A stretch of 64,000 nt of DNA from NCBI RefSeq assembly GCF_003318295.1, contig NZ_QOCW01000004.1:1-64000 (forward strand), given 5' to 3'. Positions 38,963-48,641 of the stretch are shown one piece after another. The translations under genes and the position numbers were made by a program. The DNA is from Bacillus taeanensis (GTDB taxonomy: Bacteria > Bacillota > Bacilli > Bacillales > UBA6769). The notes beneath the pieces are model-generated. The model searched no databases. It was not told the origin of the DNA and saw nothing but the letters and a program-made list of their open reading frames with translations. Position 1 is the stretch's first letter. Each line of letters opens with the position of its first letter.

Positions 38963-39451
38963 ATGCTTTTGCGGACATTTAACCAGTTAAAAAAACTGCC
39001 TGTCTATCTTGTTAACTCTACCGATGTTTCGGTTTTAGGGAGCATTGAAGACCTTTTGTTTGATCAAATAGGTGAAATAAAAGGTTTCAAAATCGATGTC
39101 AAAGGCTTTCTGCAGCGTGATCACTTTTTACCTTTTACCGTCCCGTTTTTACTTGAAGAAGAAGGGTTAATCATTTACAGCAGAGATGATTTAATGCCGA
39201 TGACTGCAGATGTAAAATCATATTATTCAATGGAGCAGCGCCATGCTATGATGGGTAAACCTGTTGTTTCAGAAGATGGTGAACAACTTGGGTTAGTAAA
39301 AGATGTATATTTTCAAGAGCATGCGGGCACAATTGAGGGTATTGAGATGACAGAAGGATGGTTTACAGATATGACGGAAGGATTAAAACAGATTAAGTTT
39401 CATTCTGGGCTTTCCGTACAAAACGATATCCTTATTGTGAAAAATACCTAA
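38963..39451 (+). CDS. yrrD: PRC-barrel domain protein (YrrD)
   Basis: A 162-residue protein with two PRC-barrel units: residues about 8-75 (YLVNSTDVSVLGSIEDLLFD ... GEIKGFKIDVKG) and 92-160 (GKPVVSEDGEQLGLVKDVYF). PRC barrels are found in RimM-like and photosystem proteins as binding modules; the Bacillus YrrD role is unknown. ATG 38963 has GGGAAGGTGG upstream; ATG 38945 lacks a site. It follows recD2 by 25 bp and precedes two tiny genes. Confidence 0.82.
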   Translation: MLLRTFNQLKKLPVYLVNSTDVSVLGSIEDLLFDQIGEIKGFKIDVKGFLQRDHFLPFTVPFLLEEEGLIIYSRDDLMPMTADVKSYYSMEQRHAMMGKPVVSEDGEQLGLVKDVYFQEHAGTIEGIEMTEGWFTDMTEGLKQIKFHSGLSVQNDILIVKNT

Positions 39452-39464
39452 GGAGGAGCAAAAC

Positions 39465-39653
39465 TTGCGCTGCCCAAATTGTTCAAGTAAAAATTTAGGT
39501 AAAATTGGTGTGAATCATTATTATTGTTGGAGCTGCTATATTGAACTTGCGCTTTCAAACGGTGTGTATTCCCTAAATCAAGTAGAAGAAGATGGCAGTT
39601 TAACAACGCTTGATGATTTATTTGATGAAACAGAGAGACAGGCGGAAATGTAA
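39465..39653 (+). CDS. Small zinc-ribbon protein
   Basis: A 62-residue protein with two knuckles, CPNCSSK (C3, C6) and YYCWSCYIE (C21, C24), forming a likely four-Cys zinc ribbon, then an acidic tail (TTLDDLFDETERQAEM). TTG start preceded by AGGAGGAG, a very strong site. The function is unknown; it sits between yrrD and yrzQ. Confidence 0.75.
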   Translation: MRCPNCSSKNLGKIGVNHYYCWSCYIELALSNGVYSLNQVEEDGSLTTLDDLFDETERQAEM

Positions 39654-39668
39654 AATGAGGTGGTTCTT

Positions 39669-39809
39669 TTGAATCGTGTCATAACATCTATTCTTGCTGC
39701 GGGAGTTGGTGCAACAGCAGCAAATATGGCAAGAAATCGAAATATGGAGATGTTATCAAGTAAAAACGTGAAAAAATTAAGGAAAAGAATTTCAAAAGCT
39801 ATTTACTAA
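39669..39809 (+). CDS. yrzQ: DUF3918 family small protein (YrzQ)
   Basis: A 46-residue frame starting at TTG 39669 with GAGGTGG at 39656-39662. It reads MNRVITSILAAGVGATAA at the N-terminus and ends KKLRKRISKAIY: a short hydrophobic N-terminal helix plus a basic tail, the pattern of DUF3918/YrzQ. It lies 15 bp after the zinc-ribbon gene and before a perfect palindromic terminator. The function is unknown. Confidence 0.75.
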   Translation: MNRVITSILAAGVGATAANMARNRNMEMLSSKNVKKLRKRISKAIY

Positions 39810-39825
39810 TTGATTAATTGTGAAG

Positions 39826-39855
39826 ACGAGGTTAACTCTTAAGAGTTAACCTCGT
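39826..39855. terminator. Perfect-palindrome terminator after yrzQ
   Basis: ACGAGGTTAACTCTT directly followed by its reverse complement AAGAGTTAACCTCGT, then TATATTTAT. Confidence 0.8.
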
Positions 39856-39903
39856 TATATTTATATCCTTCTTGTTGCAAGCTAATATTACGGAGGGAGT
39901 TTA

Positions 39904-40968
39904 ATGAAAAAAGATCAATTTGTTCCATGGCTTATACGACTCACTGTTCTTTTGCTTATTTTTTTATGCAGCTACATGTTTTTAAAGCTGGCGCCGATTT
40001 GGGAACCAGTGCTTAAAGTAATCATCACACTATTGGTCCCATTTTTTATTGCCGGATTTATTACCTATTTGTTACATCCCATTATTGAAAAACTTCATCA
40101 AAGGCATATCCCACGCTGGTTAGCGATATTACTTATTTATTTATTGTTTTTTGGAGGTGTCGGTTTTAGTGTTGTAAAAGGACTTTCTCATATTATAAAA
40201 CAGCTTCAAGAGTTAGCAGTAGGAATGCCTGATTTATTTGAAATCTATCACAATTGGATTCGTATGTTAAATAATCAAACATCCCATTTACCTCCATTTT
40301 TCCATACAAGAATTGAACAAACTCTTGTTGATTTGGAAAATACTCTTAATCAAAGCATTGATTCATTAATTGCTGGGATAAAGGAACTGTTAAATGGGAT
40401 CTTCGTGTTAATTGTTGTTCCTTTTCTTGTTTTTTATTTATTAAAGGATTTTGAAAGTGTGAAACGAACAGCATGGTATATAACCCCAAAACAGTGGAGA
40501 AAGCATGCTTGTTCATTATTAAAACAAATAGATGAATCATTAGGACATTACATACGTGGACAATTATTAGTGATTACAATTTTAATGATTGTGGCCGCGC
40601 TTAGTTTATGGGCAATAGGGATGCCTTATCCAATATTGCTTGGTGTTATTATTGGTATTACGGATATCATTCCATATTTTGGTCCTATTTTAGGTGCACT
40701 GCCTGCTGTTTTTATTGCGGCTGCTATTTCTATTAAAAAAATATTTTTAGTTGCAGGAATTGTCTTATTTTTGCAATTTTTAGAGGGGAATGTTTTATCA
40801 CCATTAATAGTCGGAAAAAGTTTGCATATGCACCCTATTTTTATTATCTTTGCGCTTTTAGTTGGAGAAGAAGTTGGCGGGATATTTGGAATGATTGTGG
40901 CAGTGCCCATTCTAGCTGTAATTAGAGTATTATTTGTTTACTTTCGAACTTATCGGACAAAACATTGA
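39904..40968 (+). CDS. yrrI: AI-2E family transporter (YrrI)
   Basis: A 354-residue polytopic protein of the AI-2E/PerM/YtvI superfamily with about eight spans. Signatures: FFIAGFITYLLHPIIEKL after span 2, a long extracellular/cytoplasmic helical segment (about 90-150), then RGQLLVITILMIVAALSLW, the conserved IGITDIIPYFGPILGALPAV and PLIVGKSLHMHPIFIIFALL. The family includes Na+/H+ antiporters and putative AI-2 exporters; the substrate here is not known. Same place as yrrI in B. subtilis, before alaS. The alaS promoter overlaps its 3' end. Confidence 0.9.
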   Translation: MKKDQFVPWLIRLTVLLLIFLCSYMFLKLAPIWEPVLKVIITLLVPFFIAGFITYLLHPIIEKLHQRHIPRWLAILLIYLLFFGGVGFSVVKGLSHIIKQLQELAVGMPDLFEIYHNWIRMLNNQTSHLPPFFHTRIEQTLVDLENTLNQSIDSLIAGIKELLNGIFVLIVVPFLVFYLLKDFESVKRTAWYITPKQWRKHACSLLKQIDESLGHYIRGQLLVITILMIVAALSLWAIGMPYPILLGVIIGITDIIPYFGPILGALPAVFIAAAISIKKIFLVAGIVLFLQFLEGNVLSPLIVGKSLHMHPIFIIFALLVGEEVGGIFGMIVAVPILAVIRVLFVYFRTYRTKH

Positions 40969-40994
40969 CAAAGTACGCTTAGCTTTTCTATAAT
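40965..40994 (+). promoter_or_regulatory. Sigma-A promoter for the alaS T-box transcript
   Basis: TTGACA (40965-40970), 18-bp spacer, TATAAT (40989-40994), both perfect. The -35 overlaps the yrrI stop codon. Confidence 0.8.
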
Positions 40995-41000
40995 AACGGC

Positions 41001-41272
41001 AGATAATGAATTTATTATAAGTAAATTGATGACGGATCGAGTACATTACAGCCCATCTAAGCATTGTTTGCACAATGTAAGAGAAGAATTTCCTTAGGCT
41101 GGAAGAAATTCTAGATGAAGAGTAATGGAATGCTAATCCAGAGAGCAGGCAAATCCTGTCGGTTGACCGCCGTTATGGTCTTAAAGGTGATGGACAAAAC
41201 TGTTCATAACCAGGGTGGTACCGCGTGAGTGTAAACTCTCGTCCCTGTTTTAGGGATGGGAGTTTTTTTATT
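41001..41272 (+). promoter_or_regulatory. T-box riboswitch, alanine-specific, upstream of alaS
   Basis: The T-box AGGGTGGTACCGCG is at 41213-41226, and the terminator AAACTCTCGTCCCT ... AGGGATGGGAGTTTTTTT at 41233-41270. The likely specifier is GCT (Ala) at 41132-41134 within GGAATGCTAATCC, on the 3' side of Stem I. The 380 bp between yrrI and alaS are otherwise only this leader and its promoter. Confidence 0.92.
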
Positions 41273-41347
41273 TGTTTTAATTACATCTCTAGGTACTTTA
41301 CGCTTTTCTAATGAACCATTTTATACATAAAATTGAGGAGGAGTAGT

Positions 41348-43984
41348 ATGAAAAAGTTAACATCCGCACAAGTAAGACAAATGTATTTAGATTTTTTTAA
41401 AGAAAAAGGTCATTCTATTGAACCAAGTGCTTCCCTTGTGCCACATGAAGATCCAACATTGCTTTGGATTAACAGTGGAGTTGCAACATTAAAAAAATAT
41501 TTTGATGGCCGGGTTATTCCTGAAAACCCGCGTATTGTAAATGCGCAAAAATCAATTCGTACAAACGACATTGAAAATGTAGGGAAAACAGCAAGACACC
41601 ATACGTTTTTTGAAATGCTTGGGAATTTCTCAATTGGTGACTATTTTAAAGAAGAAGCAATCGAATGGGCATGGGAATTCTTAACAAGCGACAAATGGAT
41701 TGGATTTGACCCTGAAAAACTTTCTGTTACGATTTATCCTGATGATGAGGAAGCATTCAACTATTGGCATGATCAAATTGGTGTTCCGACAGAGCGTATT
41801 GTTCGCTTAAAAGATAATTTCTGGGATATCGGTGAAGGTCCATGTGGTCCAAATACTGAAATTTTCTATGATCGTGGTCCAGAGTATGGTGATGATCCGA
41901 ATGATCCAGAATTATATCCTGGAGGAGAAAATGAGCGTTATTTAGAAATTTGGAACCTTGTCTTTTCTCAATTTAATCATAACCCTGATGGCAGCTATAC
42001 GCCGCTTCCGAAGAAAAACATTGATACTGGTATGGGGCTCGAGCGTATGGTTTCAGTTATTCAAAATGTAAAAACAAATTTTGATACAGACTTGTTTATT
42101 CCAATTATTGAAGCGACAGAGCTTATTGCAAAAGAAAAGTATAATGAAGCAGCTGAAAAAGACGTTGCTTTTAAAGTAATTGCCGACCATATTCGTACAG
42201 TGACATTTGCAATTGGAGATGGCGCACTTCCATCGAACGAAGGGCGCGGTTATGTGTTACGACGTTTACTTCGACGTGCGGTTCGTTATGCAAAACAAAT
42301 TAATATTCATCGTCCATTTATGTATGAACTTGTCCCTGTTGTTGGTGATATTATGGTGGATTATTATCCAGAAGTGAAGGAAAAAACAGCGTTTATTCAA
42401 AAAGTTATTAAAACAGAAGAAGAGCGTTTTCATGAAACATTAAATGAAGGCTTAGCCATCCTTTCAGAAATTATGAAAAAGCTTCAGCAAGAAAATAGTA
42501 CAGTCATTTCTGGAGAAGATGCATTCCGCTTATATGACACGTATGGATTTCCATTTGAATTAACAGAAGAATATGCGGAAGAAAAAGGATTAACGATTGA
42601 TCGTGAAGGCTTTGATCGTGAAATGGCTAATCAACGAGAACGCGCGCGTGCAGCACGTCAAGAAGTTGGATCCATGCAGGTCCAGGGCGGTGTCCTTGGT
42701 GATGTAAAAGTAGAGAGTGAGTTTATTGGGTATGATCAATTTGTCATTGATGCTGCTGTTGAAGTGATTGTAAAAGATAATCATTTTACTGATGAAGTAA
42801 CAGCAGGTGAGGAAGCGCAAATTATTTTAAATCAAACGCCTTTTTATGCAGAAAGCGGCGGTCAAATTGCTGACCAAGGAACCATTACGGCAGAAAACCT
42901 ACTTGTAAGCGTAAAAGATGTGCAAAAGGCACCAAACGGACAGCATCTTCACACGGTTGTTGTAGAGAGCGGTTCACTGCGAAAAGGTCAAGCAGTACAA
43001 GCGCTGGTGAATCAAGAAAAGCGTGCGGAAATTGTTAAAAACCATACGGCAACACACTTACTGCATCAAGCATTAAAGGATGTGATTGGACATCATGTAA
43101 ACCAAGCAGGTTCTCTTGTTGCACCACAGCGTCTGCGTTTTGATTTCTCACACTTTGGTCAAATTACAGCTGAAGAGCTTGAAAAAATCGAAGCAATTGT
43201 AAATGAAAAAGTATGGGCAAATATCTCAGTTAATATTATGCGTAAAGGAATTGAAGAGGCAAAAGCAATGGGAGCAATGGCCTTGTTTGGTGAGAAGTAT
43301 GGGGATGTTGTTCGCGTTGTTCAAGTAGGGGATTACAGTTTAGAGCTGTGCGGCGGCTGTCATGTCAATAATACGGCTGAAATTGGTTTATTTAAAATTG
43401 TATCTGAATCAGGGATTGGAGCGGGTACACGTCGTATTGAAGCTGTAACAGGAAAAGAAGCTTATCAGTTAATGAACAGCGAAATTCATATTTTAAAAGA
43501 AGCAGCATCTGCTTTAAAAACGAATGTAAAAGAAGTGCCAGGAAGAATTGACGCATTACAGACTCAAGTTCGTAATTTGCAGCGTGAAAACGAATCTTTA
43601 TCTGCAAAACTAGGTAATATTGAAGCAAAAAGTCTTGCTCAAGAAGTAAAGGAAATTAATGGGATTTCGATTATTGCTAAAAAAGTAAATGCTTCTGATA
43701 TGAACAATTTACGTGCCATTGTAGACGATCTGAAAAATTCGTTAGATTCTGGTATTGTTATTTTAGGATCAGCACAAAATGATAAAGTAAACTTAGTTGC
43801 TGGTGTGACAAAAGATTTAATAGAAAGCGGCTATCATGCTGGAAAATTAATTAAAGAAGTGGCATCGCGCTGCGGCGGAGGCGGCGGCGGTCGCCCAGAT
43901 ATGGCTCAAGCAGGCGGAAAGGATCCAGCGAAATTAGAAGAAGCACTTCAATATGCATATGAATGGGTAAAATCCATTTCATAA
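41348..43984 (+). CDS. alaS: Alanyl-tRNA synthetase
   Basis: An 878-residue class II synthetase. Catalytic core: motif 2 [36 protein letters not shown], motif 3 GMGLERM. Editing domain: [16 protein letters not shown] (HxxxH) and [15 protein letters not shown]-Ala domain: from about 745, with [17 protein letters not shown] at the end. ATG 41348 has GGAGGAG. The length equals that of B. subtilis AlaS. Confidence 0.98.
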   Translation: MKKLTSAQVRQMYLDFFKEKGHSIEPSASLVPHEDPTLLWINSGVATLKKYFDGRVIPENPRIVNAQKSIRTNDIENVGKTARHHTFFEMLGNFSIGDYFKEEAIEWAWEFLTSDKWIGFDPEKLSVTIYPDDEEAFNYWHDQIGVPTERIVRLKDNFWDIGEGPCGPNTEIFYDRGPEYGDDPNDPELYPGGENERYLEIWNLVFSQFNHNPDGSYTPLPKKNIDTGMGLERMVSVIQNVKTNFDTDLFIPIIEATELIAKEKYNEAAEKDVAFKVIADHIRTVTFAIGDGALPSNEGRGYVLRRLLRRAVRYAKQINIHRPFMYELVPVVGDIMVDYYPEVKEKTAFIQKVIKTEEERFHETLNEGLAILSEIMKKLQQENSTVISGEDAFRLYDTYGFPFELTEEYAEEKGLTIDREGFDREMANQRERARAARQEVGSMQVQGGVLGDVKVESEFIGYDQFVIDAAVEVIVKDNHFTDEVTAGEEAQIILNQTPFYAESGGQIADQGTITAENLLVSVKDVQKAPNGQHLHTVVVESGSLRKGQAVQALVNQEKRAEIVKNHTATHLLHQALKDVIGHHVNQAGSLVAPQRLRFDFSHFGQITAEELEKIEAIVNEKVWANISVNIMRKGIEEAKAMGAMALFGEKYGDVVRVVQVGDYSLELCGGCHVNNTAEIGLFKIVSESGIGAGTRRIEAVTGKEAYQLMNSEIHILKEAASALKTNVKEVPGRIDALQTQVRNLQRENESLSAKLGNIEAKSLAQEVKEINGISIIAKKVNASDMNNLRAIVDDLKNSLDSGIVILGSAQNDKVNLVAGVTKDLIESGYHAGKLIKEVASRCGGGGGGRPDMAQAGGKDPAKLEEALQYAYEWVKSIS

Positions 43985-44068
43985 TCAGTCATCCTAGTGT
44001 ACAATAGAACTAGCGAAATATGGAAGGTTGGCTTTAAGCGGGAAAGCTGAGAGAGGAGTGTGCTAGAA

Positions 44069-44326
44069 ATGAGTTCAATGGACAAAACAATGAAGTTTAA
44101 TTTTCAAGACGATTCCTATAATCACAATGTGAATGAAGTATTAAACAATGTCTATGAAGCACTGCAGGAAAAGGGGTACAATCCGATCAATCAAATTGTT
44201 GGTTATTTATTGTCAGGGGATCCTGCTTATATTCCACGTCATAAAGATGCACGCAGTTTAATTCGTAAAATTGAGCGTGATGAATTAATTGAGGAATTAG
44301 TGAAATCCTATTTAAAGAACAGTTAA
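44069..44326 (+). CDS. yrzL: IreB-family regulatory phosphoprotein (YrzL, DUF965)
   Basis: An 85-residue soluble protein: [21 protein letters not shown] followed by [27 protein letters not shown] and [20 protein letters not shown], the UPF0297/IreB pattern. In enterococci IreB is phosphorylated by the Ser/Thr kinase IreK and affects cephalosporin resistance; the Bacillus role is less clear. Conserved trio yrzL-yrrK-yrzB after alaS. ATG 44069 with AGGAGTG; GTG 44060 is upstream in frame. Confidence 0.93.
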   Translation: MSSMDKTMKFNFQDDSYNHNVNEVLNNVYEALQEKGYNPINQIVGYLLSGDPAYIPRHKDARSLIRKIERDELIEELVKSYLKNS

Positions 44327-44340
44327 GGTTTTCAGTAAAT

Positions 44341-44378
44341 GTAAAAAGGCGTCAATCGATGCATTGATGCCTTTTTAC
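44341..44378 (+). terminator. Hairpin between yrzL and yrrK
   Basis: GTAAAAAGGCGTCAAT / ATTGATGCCTTTTTAC, 16-bp arms with one G-U pair. The T5 is inside the arm, so termination may be partial and let the trio be co-expressed. Confidence 0.6.
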
Positions 44379-44398
44379 AGCCTTTAAAAGGAGAAAGT

Positions 44399-44809
44399 AT
44401 GAGAATTTTAGGTTTAGATGTTGGATCAAAAACGATTGGCGTTGCCGTAAGTGATGAAATGGGTTGGACAGCTCAAGGGATTGAAACAATTAAACGAACA
44501 GCTCGATTAGAAGACGAGGAGAACCGTTTAAAAGAGCTTGTAGAACAATATAATGTCGATAAGTTTGTTGTTGGATTGCCTAAAAACATGAATGGTTCCA
44601 TTGGGCCGAGTGGGGAAGCTTGTCAAGCATTTGCAGCTCATCTTGAAGAGGTATTTGAACTTCCTGTAGTGCTTTGGGATGAAAGATTGACGACTGTTGC
44701 TGCAGAACGAATGCTTATTTCTGCTGATGTGAGCCGAAAAAAACGGAAAAAAGTTATTGATAAAATGGCTGCTGTAATGATTTTACAAGGTTATTTAGAC
44801 AGCAAATAA
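44399..44809 (+). CDS. yrrK: YqgF/RuvX-family RNase H-fold nuclease (YrrK)
   Basis: A 136-residue protein with an RNase H/RuvC-like fold: [20 protein letters not shown] (first Asp, D7), [16 protein letters not shown] and [14 protein letters not shown] (Asp-Glu). Annotated as a putative Holliday junction resolvase; E. coli YqgF is linked to 16S rRNA 5' processing. GGAGAAAGT upstream of ATG. Middle gene of the alaS-yrzL-yrrK-yrzB cluster. Confidence 0.95.
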   Translation: MRILGLDVGSKTIGVAVSDEMGWTAQGIETIKRTARLEDEENRLKELVEQYNVDKFVVGLPKNMNGSIGPSGEACQAFAAHLEEVFELPVVLWDERLTTVAAERMLISADVSRKKRKKVIDKMAAVMILQGYLDSK

Positions 44810-44831
44810 ATAGAAAAACGAGGTGCTGAAA

Positions 44832-45125
44832 ATGGCAATTGAAAGCAAAGAGCGAATTATTATTCCAAATGAAAAAGGTGAAGAACATTTATTTGAAGTA
44901 CTTTTTACATTTGATGTAGATGAGACAAATAACTCATATGTTGTAGTGATTCCAGTTGGTGAAGAATATGATGAAGAAGAAGAAGTAGAAGTTTTCGCCT
45001 TCCGCTATGAAGAAAAAGGCGAAAAAGATGATGATCTAGAACTTCATGCAATTGAAACAGATGAAGAGTGGGAAATGGTAGAAGAAATGCTTAATACGTT
45101 TACACCAGAAGATGAGGATGAATAA
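44832..45125 (+). CDS. yrzB: DUF1292 family protein (YrzB)
   Basis: A 97-residue very acidic protein: IIIPNEKGEEHLFEVLFTFDVDETNNSYVV, then a Glu-rich middle (EEYDEEEEVEVFAFRY) and WEMVEEMLNTF at the end. DUF1292 is conserved after yqgF/yrrK in Firmicutes and has no known function. GAGGTGCTG precedes ATG 44832. A strong terminator follows, ending the cluster. Confidence 0.92.
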   Translation: MAIESKERIIIPNEKGEEHLFEVLFTFDVDETNNSYVVVIPVGEEYDEEEEVEVFAFRYEEKGEKDDDLELHAIETDEEWEMVEEMLNTFTPEDEDE

Positions 45126-45159
45126 GTAAAAGTTTTCTTTAAAAGATAGAACCGATTAT

Positions 45160-45200
45160 AAAATACGAACCTCTTACAAAGAGGTTCGTATTTTTATTTT
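45160..45200 (+). terminator. Terminator after yrzB
   Basis: AAAATACGAACCTC / GAGGTTCGTATTTT stem, then TATTTTTAAA. Confidence 0.88.
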
Positions 45201-45293
45201 TAAAGCTTTTGTACAATGATGTTTTTTATGGTGGAAAATAAGGAAATACATCTAGAATATAAGCGATGTGCTTAAATGCTTCTTAAAAAACAG

Positions 45294-45321
45294 CTGACAT
45301 TTTATACACATATAGTATAAT
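45294..45321 (+). promoter_or_regulatory. Candidate sigma-A promoter for mltG
   Basis: CTGACA (45294-45299), 16-bp spacer, TATAAT (45316-45321), 27 bp before the mltG start. Confidence 0.55.
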
Positions 45322-45348
45322 AGTACAGGTGAAAGGAGGAGATCTGAT

Positions 45349-46500
45349 TTGGCAGAACCAACTTTTCAAATCAATCATCAACAATTAGAAGAGCGTAAAA
45401 AAGAAAACCGTGTTGTGCGCCGTATTGTTTTTACAATTGTAGCTTTAATTGTAATTGCGGTAGGAGCAATAGTAACAGGCGGTTATGTTTATGTAAATAA
45501 TGCATTAAAACCAGTAGATTCAGAGAATCAAGAGGCGGTCAATGTTTCGATCCCGATTGGTTCCTCTGTATCTCAAATCGGTCGAATACTAGAGGAAAAT
45601 GGCATTATTAAAGATGCACTTGTTTTTCGCTATTATGTCAAATATAAAAATGAGACAGGCTTTCAAGCAGGAGACTATGAATTAACACCGGCAATGAAAC
45701 TAGAAGAAATTATTGGCTCGTTAAAAGAAGGTAAAGTGATTCAGCAGGCAGCGTTAAAAATTACGATTCCTGAAGGGCTGCGTCTTACTGAAATTGCAGA
45801 AAAAATTGCAGAAAAAACACCATATACTAATGAAGAAGTTATAACAAAACTCCAAGATGAAGGCTTTATTAATTCTTTAGCAAGCACTTATTCAATGATT
45901 GATAAAGAAAAAATCGAAGCAGAAGGTATTATTTATCCTCTTGAAGGCTATCTATTTCCAGCCACCTATGAATTTGTGAAAGAAGAACCAGATTTAGAGG
46001 GAATTATTCATAGCATGGTTGCAAAAATGCAACAAATACTAGAGAAATATAAAGGCGATATAAATGCAAGTCAATACAGTACCCATGAAATTCTCACACT
46101 TGCTTCTGTAATTGAAGAAGAAACAAAGAAACAAGAAGATCGGAAAAAAGTATCCGGTGTTTTCTATAATCGTCTTGAAGCAGGTATGCCGCTTGGATCT
46201 GATGTTACCATTTTATACGCCCAGCAAGATCATCGTGTGCAAGTTCTTTACAGCGATTTAGAAGTAGAGTCAGCATATAATACGTACAAGAATACAGGCC
46301 TTCCTGTTGCACCAATTGCTAGTCCAGGAGAAGCGGCCATTGAGGCAGCGATACATCCAGAGCAGGTGGACGACCTTTACTTTTACGCTCGTCCAAATGG
46401 AGAAGTTATTTATAATGAAACATTAAAAGCTCATAATCAAACGGCTAAAAAGTATAAACCTGAGTGGGAAGAGGTTAAAGAAAAGAAAAATAATAATTAA
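45349..46500 (+). CDS. mltG: Endolytic murein transglycosylase MltG (YrrL)
   Basis: A 383-residue YceG-family membrane enzyme that cuts nascent glycan strands and sets their length. Cytoplasmic N-terminus, one span (about 25-48), an N-terminal LysM-like module (VNVSIPIGSSVSQIGRILEENGI) and a catalytic domain with EGYLFPATYEF and catalytic Glu in LASVIEEETKK, plus SPGEAAIEAAIHPEQVDDLYF. TTG start with AAAGGAGGAGATC. It precedes trmR. Confidence 0.94.
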   Translation: MAEPTFQINHQQLEERKKENRVVRRIVFTIVALIVIAVGAIVTGGYVYVNNALKPVDSENQEAVNVSIPIGSSVSQIGRILEENGIIKDALVFRYYVKYKNETGFQAGDYELTPAMKLEEIIGSLKEGKVIQQAALKITIPEGLRLTEIAEKIAEKTPYTNEEVITKLQDEGFINSLASTYSMIDKEKIEAEGIIYPLEGYLFPATYEFVKEEPDLEGIIHSMVAKMQQILEKYKGDINASQYSTHEILTLASVIEEETKKQEDRKKVSGVFYNRLEAGMPLGSDVTILYAQQDHRVQVLYSDLEVESAYNTYKNTGLPVAPIASPGEAAIEAAIHPEQVDDLYFYARPNGEVIYNETLKAHNQTAKKYKPEWEEVKEKKNNN

Positions 46501-46511
46501 CATCGTTTTCC

Positions 46512-46555
46512 AAGAGGAGAATTGTGAGAAAAACTCGCAATCCTCCTTCTTTTTA
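46512..46555 (+). terminator. Terminator after mltG
   Basis: AAGAGGAGAATTGTGAG pairs imperfectly with CTCGCAATCCTCCTT, then CTTTTTAT. Confidence 0.7.
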
Positions 46556-46596
46556 TGTTAAAATATATCGGGTTATTGTAAAGGAGGCTGCGCGAA

Positions 46597-47238
46597 ATGG
46601 TCTCAACTGAGATTCAAGAATATATCGTTCAGTTAAGAAAACCACTTCCGTCTTATGTAACGGAAATGGAGTTATATGCAAAAGAACATCATGTGCCAAT
46701 TATGGATCCTGTTAGTATGGAAGCGATGTTGAATATATTACAGCTTAAAAAACCAAAGAGAATTTTGGAGATTGGCACGGCTATTGGATATTCAGCAATT
46801 AGAATGGCGCTTTCACTGCCTGAATGCGAGATTATTACAATTGAACGTGATGAAGAAAGGTTTCAATTTGCAAAACAAAATATTCATAAAGCCGGTTTAA
46901 CTGCTCGCATTAAAGTGATTGAAGGCGATGCGTTAGAAGCGGCAGAAGAAGTGAAGTATGAAGGACCATATGATGCATTATTTATTGATGCTGCTAAAGG
47001 ACAATATATGCGTTTTCATGATACATATGCTGAACATGTCCAATCAGGCGGGATTATTATTTCAGATAATGTGTTATTCCGAGGACTTGTTGCGGAAGAA
47101 GAAGTTGTTGAAAAACGATTCCGTAGCATGGTGAAAAAATTAAAACAGTACAATAAGTTTTTAATGGAACACCCAGACTATAGTACGACAATCTATCCAA
47201 TTGGTGATGGCATTGCAGTCAGCATAAAGGAGAAGTAA
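46597..47238 (+). CDS. trmR: tRNA 5-hydroxyuridine methyltransferase TrmR (YrrM)
   Basis: A 213-residue SAM-dependent O-methyltransferase (COMT-like). SAM motif I ILEIGTAIGYSAIRMA (about 56-71), acidic motif TIERDEERF, motif GDALEAA, metal/catalytic region LFIDAAKGQYMRF and IIISDNVLFRG. B. subtilis YrrM (TrmR) methylates 5-hydroxyuridine-34 to 5-methoxyuridine. ATG 46597 with AAAGGAGG. In B. subtilis the two U32-type genes yrrN-yrrO follow and make the hydroxyuridine; here udk follows at once (see findings). Confidence 0.94.
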   Translation: MVSTEIQEYIVQLRKPLPSYVTEMELYAKEHHVPIMDPVSMEAMLNILQLKKPKRILEIGTAIGYSAIRMALSLPECEIITIERDEERFQFAKQNIHKAGLTARIKVIEGDALEAAEEVKYEGPYDALFIDAAKGQYMRFHDTYAEHVQSGGIIISDNVLFRGLVAEEEVVEKRFRSMVKKLKQYNKFLMEHPDYSTTIYPIGDGIAVSIKEK

Positions 47239-47268
47239 TATAACATCTGGTTAGAAAGGAATATGCAA

Positions 47269-47904
47269 ATGTCAAAAAAGCCTGTTGTAATTGGTGTCGC
47301 TGGCGGCTCAGGTTCAGGGAAAACAACGGTGGCAAAAGAAATTTATCGTCAGTTCAAAAATCAATCGATTTTAATTCTTGAACAAGATGCATACTATAAA
47401 GATCAATCAAATCAAACAATGGAACAGCGCTTACAAACAAATTATGACCACCCTTTAGCATTTGATAATGATTTGTTGATTACTCATATTGAGGCATTGC
47501 TTCGTCATAAAGCAATTGAAAAACCAGTATATGACTATACAGTTCATACAAGAAGTGATAAAATTATTTCAATTGAACCAAAAGATGTCATTATTTTAGA
47601 AGGTATTTTAATACTAGAAGACGAACGTTTAAGAAACTTAATGGATATTAAAGTATTTGTGGATACAGATGCTGATATTCGAATTATGAGAAGGCTTTTA
47701 CGTGATACTCGAGACCGCGGCCGGACGTTAGAATCGGTTATTGAACAGTATTCAACTGTCGTAAGGCCAATGCATTTACAGTTTATTGAACCAACGAAGC
47801 GTTATGCAGATGTTATTATACCTGAAGGTGGCCAAAATAAAGTAGCAATTGATTTAATGGTTACGAAAATCAAAATCATTTTGGAAGAAAAAGCGTTTTT
47901 ATAA
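47269..47904 (+). CDS. udk: Uridine kinase
   Basis: A 211-residue P-loop kinase that phosphorylates uridine and cytidine in salvage. Walker [14 protein letters not shown] (about 8-20), [49 protein letters not shown] and [17 protein letters not shown] 47269 gives the family length and is well spaced from AAAGGAA; ATG 47263 is two codons earlier. It follows trmR by 30 bp. Confidence 0.97.
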   Translation: MSKKPVVIGVAGGSGSGKTTVAKEIYRQFKNQSILILEQDAYYKDQSNQTMEQRLQTNYDHPLAFDNDLLITHIEALLRHKAIEKPVYDYTVHTRSDKIISIEPKDVIILEGILILEDERLRNLMDIKVFVDTDADIRIMRRLLRDTRDRGRTLESVIEQYSTVVRPMHLQFIEPTKRYADVIIPEGGQNKVAIDLMVTKIKIILEEKAFL

Positions 47905-47974
47905 GAAGCGCTTGTTCATATAACTGCGTAAGACAGTATGCTTTATGAATGAAGAAACATTCATGTTAAAAAAT

Positions 47975-47996
47975 GAGGTGGTTCACCTCTTTTTTT
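47975..47996 (+). terminator. Terminator between udk and greA
   Basis: GAGGTG-GTT-CACCTC followed by T7. Confidence 0.85.
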
Positions 47997-48057
47997 CATA
48001 TAATTTGGTGTTTACAGCATATTACTTATAGAGAGTGAAGTTGAAGGAGTGTTAAAT

Positions 48058-48537
48058 ATGGCAGAAGAAAAAGAATTTTATATGACTCAGGAAGGTAAGG
48101 AAAAATTACAAAAAGAATTAGACCATTTACGTACTGAAAAGCGTAAAGAAGTCGTTGAGCGTATAAAAATTGCTCGCAGTTTTGGTGACCTTTCCGAAAA
48201 CTCTGAATATGATGCTGCAAAAGATGAGCAAGCATTTGTTGAATCACGTATTGCTCAATTAGAAAATATGATTCGTAATGCAGTCATTATTGAAGAAGAT
48301 GAATCAACGAGTCCAAATGTTGTTTCAATTGGCAAAACAGTGTCATTTGTTGAACTTCCTGATGGTGATGAAGAAGAATATACGATCGTTGGAAGTGCGG
48401 AATCTGACCCATTTGAAGGTAAGATTTCAAACGATTCACCAATGGCGAAAAGTTTATTAGGAAAATCTATTGGTGATGAGGTTGTCGTCCAAACACCAGG
48501 TGGCGATATCTCAGTAAGAATTGTGAATGTAAAATAA
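48058..48537 (+). CDS. greA: Transcription elongation factor GreA
   Basis: A 159-residue factor that enters the RNA polymerase secondary channel and triggers cleavage of backtracked RNA. N-terminal coiled coil with the acidic tip: [21 protein letters not shown] (D and E at the tip), C-terminal FKBP-like domain with [19 protein letters not shown] and [19 protein letters not shown] 48058 with GGAGTG upstream. Bracketed by two terminators, so probably monocistronic. Confidence 0.97.
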   Translation: MAEEKEFYMTQEGKEKLQKELDHLRTEKRKEVVERIKIARSFGDLSENSEYDAAKDEQAFVESRIAQLENMIRNAVIIEEDESTSPNVVSIGKTVSFVELPDGDEEEYTIVGSAESDPFEGKISNDSPMAKSLLGKSIGDEVVVQTPGGDISVRIVNVK

Positions 48538-48542
48538 AAGCA

Positions 48543-48575
48543 AAACTCTCCTGCAAAGAGCAGGGGAGTTTTTAT
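48543..48575 (+). terminator. Terminator after greA
   Basis: AACTCTCCTGC / GCAGGGGAGTT stem with a 5-base loop, then T5. Confidence 0.88.
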
Positions 48576-48641
48576 ATTTTAAAAGGGATTTAATGGTTAA
48601 ATTCTATTAAATAAGGCGAAAATGATGCTGAGGTGAAATCG

